A stretch of 16,967 nucleotides of DNA from Coprothermobacter sp. (GTDB lineage Bacteria; Coprothermobacterota; Coprothermobacteria; Coprothermobacterales; Coprothermobacteraceae): contig DUSQ01000032.1 in NCBI GenBank assembly GCA_012842545.1, positions 1 to 16,967 on the forward strand, in the 5' to 3' direction. Under the pieces are notes generated by a model that had not been told where the DNA came from, made no database searches, and saw nothing but the letters and a program-made list of their open reading frames with translations. The position numbers and the translations under genes are program-made. How positions within the stretch are numbered: the stretch's first letter is position 1; each line of letters begins with the position of its first letter. Of this stretch, positions 6,727 through 12,342 are shown piece by piece.

Positions 6727-7785
6727 TTACGAAACCCTCCTAATAGCCCTTATTTTATCTAATTGCGCCTCTGTAACTGGACGATCGAATGACCTCATCC
6801 AGACAACTTCGAAACCATGTTTTCTTGCCCATTTTCCAGTCAGCATGACCTGTTCTTCCTTCAGGTCTCTGCCCAAACTGAAGTCCGTAGTCCAATCTTC
6901 TAAAGCAAGCATCATGGTCTCACTCATGCAAGCATAAGCTGTCTTAGGCTCAAATCCAAAATAGAAGTTAAATTGTACATCACCTGGAACTCGCACCACG
7001 CCACCATCAAGTACAAGCACGTCTGAACGTTTCTTCGCCACAGATTCCGCAACGTTACGCGGCCTGGATACGTCCACGACGATGGTTCCCGGTTGTAAAT
7101 CCTCAGCATCTATGATAGCCTCAGGAGCCGAAGAAACAGTGATCAACAGGTCAGCTTGCCTAACCCCTTCGTTGACACTGCTGGTGTAATCCACATCATA
7201 ATCTTTTAAAACCTCGGCTAATGCCTGCAAGCGATCCATATTTCGTGCCACCAGAACAACTTTTCCAACCTGTGGAGCCAGTATTTTAGTAAGGACGCTA
7301 CCAATGGAGCCTGTGGCTCCCACTACTGTTAGCGTGCAGCTCTTAGGATCAATACCCACTTCCTTAGCCGCCAAAAGCAGCGCCTCGCCAGCGGTATATG
7401 CCGTATAGCTGTTGCCAGTGGTAACACCTATGTCCAGTGCTTTCGCAATACTGATGCCAGCATCTTTCACCACGGAGGTATAGGCACCCAGACCCATTAT
7501 CTCGGCACCCTCTTTTTCCAGAAGTTTACCAGCTTTTATGATCTGCTTTACAGCGTAATCATGGTCCTGCATCATCATTTTTGGTGTCATGGGGACTACT
7601 GCGAACCAACCATCAATTTCTTTGCCAGTAAGAGATTTTACACCGGTAACATGAGAAGCTATGTAAGGGCTTGCGTACCTCCCGCCCCACTCCACCAAAC
7701 TATCAGGTAAGTATTTGGTAAACCCAATGTGACTCTTTATATCCTCAATAGACAATGGATGTAACACGAAACCAAATTTAGCCAT
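6727..7785 (-). CDS. Acyl-ACP-reductase-like / COG5322 'predicted amino acid dehydrogenase'
   Basis: This 352-aa NAD(P)-dependent reductase homologue resembles the cyanobacterial long-chain acyl-ACP reductase (AAR) and COG5322 proteins. The N-terminal domain (1-145) holds TTGNSYTAYTAGEAL (122-136), matching the AAR motif TTGNxxTAY. A Rossmann domain follows with VVGATGSIGSVL (154-165), then DVSRPRNVAESV and LDGGVVRVPGD. Cys286 in TAYACMSETM aligns by eye with the cysteine that carries the acyl group in AAR, and FSLGRDLKE downstream also matches. The start is ATG at 7785 with GGAGGTGG 9 nt upstream; the open frame goes further but lacks support. It follows the 301-aa gene by 114 nt and precedes greA by 1 nt. 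Family assignment is good; the substrate (acyl-ACP, acyl-CoA or other) is unknown. Confidence 0.8.
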   Translation of the reverse strand: MAKFGFVLHPLSIEDIKSHIGFTKYLPDSLVEWGGRYASPYIASHVTGVKSLTGKEIDGWFAVVPMTPKMMMQDHDYAVKQIIKAGKLLEKEGAEIMGLGAYTSVVKDAGISIAKALDIGVTTGNSYTAYTAGEALLLAAKEVGIDPKSCTLTVVGATGSIGSVLTKILAPQVGKVVLVARNMDRLQALAEVLKDYDVDYTSSVNEGVRQADLLITVSSAPEAIIDAEDLQPGTIVVDVSRPRNVAESVAKKRSDVLVLDGGVVRVPGDVQFNFYFGFEPKTAYACMSETMMLALEDWTTDFSLGRDLKEEQVMLTGKWARKHGFEVVWMRSFDRPVTEAQLDKIRAIRRVS

Positions 7786-7899
7786 GTAACTATTCCACCT
7801 CCGGCGCCACGGCCACAGCAAAAATATTTCTTTGATAAGATTGTTCCTTTACGCTTTTCACTGTTAACTCTTTTACCACATCTGAAGTATTTTAATACT

Positions 7900-8805
7900 T
7901 TAATCTTCGTTAAGAACTCGAATGGTGGGACCCAGATTAAGCTCGGCTATGAGACGTTCATACTCAGGATAGTGAGGCGGTGTTCCAGGTTTACCCAGTA
8001 AGGCAGTGAAAACACCTTCCAGAACATTTGTTCCGAAGCTCCTCCCCTCGATAACAGGCGTAGTCGTTATGAGAAGGGAAACCCCACGCTTCTTGAGTTC
8101 CTCGACATTTTCCGATGTGGTCGTATTAGTTAGAAGTATCTTGCCTTGCATATCTTCTGGCATGTACTTATCAATGTAAAGATAGTCTCCAGCTATGACG
8201 TCGGCTTCCTTAAAGTACTGCCCAAACTTTGGAGTGCGTTCCAACTGCTTTGAACCCGTTGGGTAAAGAACAGTAAAAGGTAAATTAGCAGCTATGGGCA
8301 GTATGATAGATCCGAGATTACGTAGGCTATTAATGGAGTGAAGCGGTATGGCTATGTTTAGTGCAAACATGAGGTCACCTATTATCAACTTTCCACCATT
8401 TTTACTGATGGCTTCCACCATTCCCCAACGGTCCACACCGCTGGTAATAAAGAAAGTCATTCCCGGCTTAAAAATGCCTCTGGTAAAGAGATTATCCACC
8501 ACTTTTCTCTCCAAAGTGTGCTTCAGACCAGACCCATCCACAACCGGAGTTACTTTAGCAGCTTCTTTGAGTTTTTTGGCATCCCTGATGACGTAACGTT
8601 TTTCACCCAGCCACAGGTAAAGATCAATACCCCCTAAGCCAATAGCATCAACTTTTCCATCAAGCTCTTTTATTTTCTCAACGGCTTTTTGCATATCACC
8701 GTCAGTTCCAACACGCTCTAAGATGAATTCTTCTCCTAAAAACACGGCTTGCGCTGTGCTATCTCTTTTGGAAGAACCTAAACTGACTGAAACCACATGC
8801 TTCAC
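7900..8805 (-). CDS. Conserved 301-aa protein, of the group often labelled 'quinate 5-dehydrogenase'
   Basis: From memory this resembles a Firmicutes protein group carried in databases as quinate 5-dehydrogenase; I cannot confirm it here. It opens with MKHVVSVSLGSSKRD. It carries GTDGDMQKAVEKIKELDGK, AIGLGGIDLYLWLGEKRYVI (55-74), VVDGSGLKHTLERKVV, GDLMFALNIAIPLHS and the C-terminal TTTPVIEGRSFGTNVLEGVF. I see no classic GxGxxG Rossmann loop, so the dehydrogenase label is weakly supported. There is no signal peptide or clear membrane helix, so it should be cytoplasmic. The start is GTG at 8805 with AAAGGAGG 8 nt upstream. It leads the block with the acyl-ACP-reductase-like gene and is divergent from the amidohydrolase. 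Function is unknown; I infer that it works with the downstream reductase. Confidence 0.75.
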   Translation of the reverse strand: MKHVVSVSLGSSKRDSTAQAVFLGEEFILERVGTDGDMQKAVEKIKELDGKVDAIGLGGIDLYLWLGEKRYVIRDAKKLKEAAKVTPVVDGSGLKHTLERKVVDNLFTRGIFKPGMTFFITSGVDRWGMVEAISKNGGKLIIGDLMFALNIAIPLHSINSLRNLGSIILPIAANLPFTVLYPTGSKQLERTPKFGQYFKEADVIAGDYLYIDKYMPEDMQGKILLTNTTTSENVEELKKRGVSLLITTTPVIEGRSFGTNVLEGVFTALLGKPGTPPHYPEYERLIAELNLGPTIRVLNED

Positions 8806-8835
8806 AGCAGTAGCCTCCTTTGGTTAAAAGAAGTA

Positions 8836-8854
8836 GGTTTAACTATTATAAACC
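8836..8854. promoter_or_regulatory. Inverted repeat in the divergent promoter region, candidate operator
   Basis: GGTTTA-ACTATTA-TAAACC is a perfect 6-bp inverted repeat with a 7-bp spacer. It overlaps the TATAAT box assigned to the minus-strand gene at 8805, and its centre lies between the two divergent genes. Position and symmetry suit a repressor site, but 6-bp half sites also occur by chance in AT-rich DNA. Confidence 0.3.
8845..8850 (-). promoter_or_regulatory. Putative -10 box (TATAAT) for the 301-aa gene and the reductase-greA-lysS block
   Basis: A consensus TATAAT on the minus strand ends 39 nt before the GTG start, which would give a leader of about 33 nt carrying the AAAGGAGG site. 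A TTGTTA lies only 12 nt upstream, too close for a standard -35; nothing better is seen at 16-18 nt. Confidence 0.4.
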
Positions 8855-8870
8855 CTTATGCTTAACAAGC

Positions 8871-8879
8871 TGCTACAAT
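8871..8879 (+). promoter_or_regulatory. Extended -10 promoter (TGC-TACAAT), probably giving leaderless mRNA
   Basis: TG-n-TACAAT is an extended -10 element, which needs little or no -35. Its last base is 7 nt before the ATG at 8887, so transcription would begin at or next to the start codon. The gene has no Shine-Dalgarno, which agrees with a leaderless transcript. Confidence 0.4.
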
Positions 8880-8886
8880 TGTTTTT

Positions 8887-9981
8887 ATGGAAAACAATCA
8901 AATGAAGTTCGCAGACCTTCACCTTCATGCATGGACTTACAGCTCGCTGAGCTTGTTTCCAGACCTTTCCAATTGCACCAGCTACGAGGAAATAGTAGAA
9001 GCATTGAAAGCACAACCCCTGAACAATTGGTACGTTGGCGTTAAGTTTAATCAAGAGCTCTTAAAAGAGAAAAAAATACCAACAAAAGATTTGCTTGATT
9101 CATGGTTCCCGGAAAATCCTGCGCTCTTGGTAAGAACATGTTTGCACTTGGCTGTACTGAACACCAAAGCCATGGAGCAGCTTGGCGTAAGCGCGTATTC
9201 AGGTGTGTTTTTAGAAGAAGACGTATTCAATCTTCTCGAGCGGCTCATTGAAGTAAATGCCATACCCAAACAGGAGGTCCTGGAACGAGGTGTTCAGAAC
9301 CTCAGAGCATTAGGCATTACAAAGTTCGTTGACATGCATGTAACTAAAGAGAACGTGGACCTCTTGGGTGCATTTCCCTTCTACACCTCTGATCCTGATC
9401 TGTTAGACAATGCCATGGGATTGAAACTTTTCTTAGATGGCTCACTGGGTGCCCGTACAGCTGCTTTAACAAAAGAATACAGTGACGATCCAGGAAACTA
9501 CGGTAAGCTGAACCACTCCGACCAGGAGTTACTGTATTTGGTGGAACAGGCACACAAAAAAGACAAACCGGTGGCACTTCATGCCATTGGTGACCAAGCC
9601 ATTGATCAAGCCATAAGTGTGCTCCAAAAATCCAGGCATCCGCTGGATAGAATAGAACACCTTCAAATAACGCGTCTGGATCAAATTGAGGAGCTTGCCA
9701 GGCTTCAAGTAGCGGCCTGCATACAACCCATTTTCTCGAAGGAGCTTCCTTGGGCTTCTGAGCGTGTTGGAGACCGCATTCAAACAAGTTATGCTTGGGG
9801 GCTGATGAAAGATTATGGTGTGAAACTACTGGTGGGAAGCGATGCCCCTGTGGACGACGCGAGTCCTTTTGAAGCGGCGGAGGTTGTAGACCGGCTCGAT
9901 GGTGTCCACCACTTGGATAAAGATTTTGTTTTGAAATTGTATTCAATTGACAACTTTGACTTCTATGGGTGGGAAGAATAA
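8887..9981 (+). CDS. Compact YtcJ-like amidohydrolase (amidohydrolase 3 family)
   Basis: This is a metal-dependent hydrolase of the YtcJ/amidohydrolase-3 group, which usually hydrolyses C-N bonds of unknown small substrates. At 364 aa it is much shorter than typical members (about 520-550). It has the metal-site pair DLHLH (9-13) near the N-terminus, then the hallmark LFLDGSLGARTAAL, HAIGDQAID, RIEHLQ and the late VGSDAPVDDASPF. It ends soon after this with LKLYSIDNFDFYGWEE, so the N- and C-terminal strands of the usual composite sandwich domain seem to be missing. The start is ATG at 8887; ATG at 8902 (MKFADLHLH) is possible. Neither has an SD. Its last 17 nt overlap the next gene. It is likely cytoplasmic. 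Confidence 0.85.
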   Translation: MENNQMKFADLHLHAWTYSSLSLFPDLSNCTSYEEIVEALKAQPLNNWYVGVKFNQELLKEKKIPTKDLLDSWFPENPALLVRTCLHLAVLNTKAMEQLGVSAYSGVFLEEDVFNLLERLIEVNAIPKQEVLERGVQNLRALGITKFVDMHVTKENVDLLGAFPFYTSDPDLLDNAMGLKLFLDGSLGARTAALTKEYSDDPGNYGKLNHSDQELLYLVEQAHKKDKPVALHAIGDQAIDQAISVLQKSRHPLDRIEHLQITRLDQIEELARLQVAACIQPIFSKELPWASERVGDRIQTSYAWGLMKDYGVKLLVGSDAPVDDASPFEAAEVVDRLDGVHHLDKDFVLKLYSIDNFDFYGWEE

Positions 9982-10492
9982 GTCCAACCCAAAAACGCAA
10001 TCGTTGATATTCATAGTGAAAGCGTTGACTTTGGCAATTTGGTTCGCCACATTGGTGAGCTTTCTTTTGGCAAAACCAGGACCAGAGAACAAAACTATAT
10101 TCAGCTACTTGATCACGAGCGCCAGCCAACCAAACCTCTCGGAAGTGGAGATGCTTCACATGACCGATGTGAGAACCTGGTTTTTGGTGCTTGAGGTTGC
10201 TTCGCTGGTGTGGCTTGTACCACAATATGCCTATCCCAGGCACAAAACTGCCGTAGTGGTTCTAATAATCACTCTGGGTCTTGGCACTTTGACCCTGGTT
10301 AGTTTTGATACCGTTTGGACTTATTTACACTGTCTCCTTTTTAGAAATCAGCTCTGGATTCTTCCTGAAAGTTCCTATCTTATTGAACATTTCTTTGACA
10401 CATTTTTCCCAGCCGTGCTGTCAGGCATTGGCATGTGGATTATTCTTTGGCTGAAAATAATGTTACTCACCTCTGCAAAGAGTAAAATGTAA
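9965..10492 (+). CDS. DUF1461-type integral membrane protein
   Basis: A protein of about 175 aa with four hydrophobic helices: roughly residues 13-36, 66-87, 94-114 and 140-168. A longer outside loop between helices 1 and 2 contains EMLHMTDVRTWF, the conserved His/Asp-Val stretch I associate with the DUF1461 / TIGR01906 family. The C-terminal helix pair contains a FFDTFFPAV segment. The function of this family is unknown. ATG at 9965 overlaps the amidohydrolase end; TTG at 9947 is in frame upstream, and neither has a convincing SD, so translation is probably coupled. The next gene begins 29 nt later. Confidence 0.7.
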   Translation: MGGKNKSNPKTQSLIFIVKALTLAIWFATLVSFLLAKPGPENKTIFSYLITSASQPNLSEVEMLHMTDVRTWFLVLEVASLVWLVPQYAYPRHKTAVVVLIITLGLGTLTLVSFDTVWTYLHCLLFRNQLWILPESSYLIEHFFDTFFPAVLSGIGMWIILWLKIMLLTSAKSKM

Positions 10493-10521
10493 TCACAACA
10501 AGGTGGGTGTGGAGTGAGGAG

Positions 10522-12102
10522 GTGAGGAAGCTGAATGAATGGTTCGCTTCGCATTTTGCACGGTGCTTTGCTTTATTGTTAGTTTTATCAGTGTTTCTCA
10601 TTGTGGAACCCGTTTTCGGTTTAACAATAGGGATACCAGACGAACTCTTAACAGGTTTACCGTCACCTGAACTTTCCTCTTTTGGGGAGACCTTGTCAAA
10701 ACTATTTACAGGATACACGGGGGTTGAGCCGAACATATTAGAGGGCACTGCAGATGAGTTGATGCGACAGCTCATACAAGGTGATGTTGATGCCATACTG
10801 AGCAGACCCCGGACTGGCATTGAATCTGCTGTTTACGTTGAAGGCTCTGCACTAGCACGAGTTTCTACACCTTTGCTTGGCGAAGGTGACAATGTTTGTT
10901 TGCCGGTAACTTCAGACAACTTAAGAATAATCAAGAGCTTGCAACTAGGACTTTCAGCTACCTCTCACTGTGCAGAAACATTGAATGTGGAATTAACCTT
11001 GGTCCCTATTTACGCAAAGACTGAACAAGGAATTCTCTTCCAGAACAAGTTTGAAGAGTTTCTAACACGTAGCGCATACGCGGTTTCACTGGCAGCTAGA
11101 TCAGTAGGTTTCACTCCTGTAAAACCTACTGCTGCACAACTGTTTTGGAACAGTCCGTGGGTCTGGTTTTTTTTGTTTTTATCAGTACTTGTTTTGTTCA
11201 TTCTCGGAGCCATGGTTTCCAAATTGCTCAAGGAGAATCGCAGTTACAAGGAGCAAAATCGTCTTCAGCTGGAAACGCTTTCAAAGGTTCAATCACAGCT
11301 GTTTAATCTACAGCACCAAGTAAAAACTTTAACCGATAGCAACAATTTGCTCACCAGGCAAAAACAGCAGTGGGAACAAGCACAGAAGAGCTTGGAGACT
11401 TACCTGAGCACCTTCAAAGAACTGCTTAAGCAACTGGAAGTTTTGGGCAGAATTGGAAAAACTGATTCTTTGTCCAGTGAATTCATAGATAGGATGTGTG
11501 TCAGGATGAAAACATTGTTCTCAGCAAAAGAGGTTGCCCTCTACCTGTACAGTCCGAGGGATTATAAGTACACCCTTGCAGGCGGACACATAGAAGGCTT
11601 CGAGCCAGTTTTAGCCATTAATGATCCACTGGTTTACGGTTCATCACAGTCAATTGACGTTGTTGAAAAAGATATGCCAGACGGAAGAATCCTCATAGGA
11701 ACTTTGGGGACTTACGAAACTGCCAACGGCATTCTCATAGTAAAAGATCCAGCTGTACCTAATCCGAATCAGCTAATTTCAGCCGTATGTAACACACTGT
11801 ATTTGGTGATTTCTCTCCAAAAGACCAGTTCCAGGGTCGTAAACATGGAACAGCTCCTTTCACAGCTCGAGAAATTAGAAAGGACAAAAACGCGAGAAGA
11901 ATTCATAACAGCATTGAATGATGCCGGAGTTAGGGTGATTGATGATTTATCACCGGACCAAAATTTGAACAATTTCACGGGACGCCTAATTCATTTGGAC
12001 AACATAAACGTTGCATTGGCAATCCCAGAGAATTGGCCGAGTGAAATGGACTTCATTTTAGAACATATAGCTAGTGAAGTTCTATCTACCAGGGCTGAAT
12101 AG
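10522..12102 (+). CDS. Membrane receptor-like protein: binding-protein-like outer domain, TM, coiled coil, GAF-like domain
   Basis: A 526-aa protein I do not recognise as a named gene. Residues 1-33 form a signal peptide or first TM segment (hydrophobic core FALLLVLSVFLIV). Residues 34 to about 203 look like a solute-binding protein of the family-3 type, with LTIGIPDELLTG at the domain start and ADELMRQLIQGDVDAIL, plus two cysteines (NVCLPV, SHCAET) that could pair. A strong TM helix spans 213-235. A Gln-rich coiled coil (about 237-310) and a GAF-like alpha/beta segment (about 318-430) follow, then an acidic C-terminal region. I see no HAMP, histidine kinase, GGDEF, EAL or methyl-accepting domain. 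The start is GTG at 10522 with GGAG 7 nt upstream; GTG at 10507 is in frame but poorly placed. Confidence 0.7.
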   Translation: MRKLNEWFASHFARCFALLLVLSVFLIVEPVFGLTIGIPDELLTGLPSPELSSFGETLSKLFTGYTGVEPNILEGTADELMRQLIQGDVDAILSRPRTGIESAVYVEGSALARVSTPLLGEGDNVCLPVTSDNLRIIKSLQLGLSATSHCAETLNVELTLVPIYAKTEQGILFQNKFEEFLTRSAYAVSLAARSVGFTPVKPTAAQLFWNSPWVWFFLFLSVLVLFILGAMVSKLLKENRSYKEQNRLQLETLSKVQSQLFNLQHQVKTLTDSNNLLTRQKQQWEQAQKSLETYLSTFKELLKQLEVLGRIGKTDSLSSEFIDRMCVRMKTLFSAKEVALYLYSPRDYKYTLAGGHIEGFEPVLAINDPLVYGSSQSIDVVEKDMPDGRILIGTLGTYETANGILIVKDPAVPNPNQLISAVCNTLYLVISLQKTSSRVVNMEQLLSQLEKLERTKTREEFITALNDAGVRVIDDLSPDQNLNNFTGRLIHLDNINVALAIPENWPSEMDFILEHIASEVLSTRAE

Positions 12103-12150
12103 TGCGAAGTCCTTTTATGTCGTTTTTATTTTCTTTCCACACACTTCGCA
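12103..12150. repeat. Perfect 8-bp inverted repeat directly after the receptor gene
   Basis: TGCGAAGT (12103-12110) begins at the base after the TAG stop and is repeated inverted as ACTTCGCA (12143-12150), with a T-rich 32-nt spacer. It is not a standard terminator because no T tract follows on either strand. Part of the spacer (ATTTTCTTT, 12128-12136) can also pair with AAAGAAAAT at 12191-12199, so two alternative folds are possible. This is the left end of the 240-bp gap before topB. Confidence 0.4.
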
Positions 12151-12158
12151 TACAAGGT

Positions 12159-12164
12159 TATAAT
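12159..12164 (+). promoter_or_regulatory. Putative -10 box (TATAAT) for the topB operon
   Basis: A consensus TATAAT lies 178 nt before the topB start. There is no good -35 at 16-18 nt. If used, the leader would be about 170 nt and include the hairpin at 12252-12287. Confidence 0.3.
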
Positions 12165-12251
12165 AGGTGTTAACGTTCGAATGGCAATGAAAAGAAAATG
12201 TGGATGATGTGAATAACATGAACACGTTTGAAAACGCAGGAATAAGAACTG

Positions 12252-12287
12252 TGCCAGGAAGGTATTTCTTCAAGGGAATTCCTGGCA
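12252..12287 (+). repeat. Perfect 9-bp inverted repeat in the topB leader region
   Basis: TGCCAGGAA (12252-12260) and TTCCTGGCA (12279-12287) flank an 18-nt loop; the hairpin ends 55 nt before the topB ATG. No T tract follows, so it is not an intrinsic terminator. A 24-codon reading frame (12218-12292, ending GRYFFKGIPGK) covers it but lacks a good SD. A leader structure or a protein-binding site are both possible. Confidence 0.4.
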
Positions 12288-12342
12288 AATGAACGCCACA
12301 AAGAACCAACAATAATTCCCGAAAGCATGAAAAGGTGGTGCC

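Noticed and set aside
7885..7900. AAGTAT-TTTA-ATACTT hairpin at the end of the 301-aa gene, considered as a terminator
   Set aside because: AT-only stem with no T tract on the minus strand, and the reductase-like gene follows 114 nt later in the same direction. Transcription probably continues.
9344..10243. 299-codon open frame on the minus strand
   Set aside because: It is antisense to the amidohydrolase and DUF1461 genes, both of which have clear family motifs. Its product is rich in His, Pro, Gln and Trp with no domain, as expected for a shadow frame.
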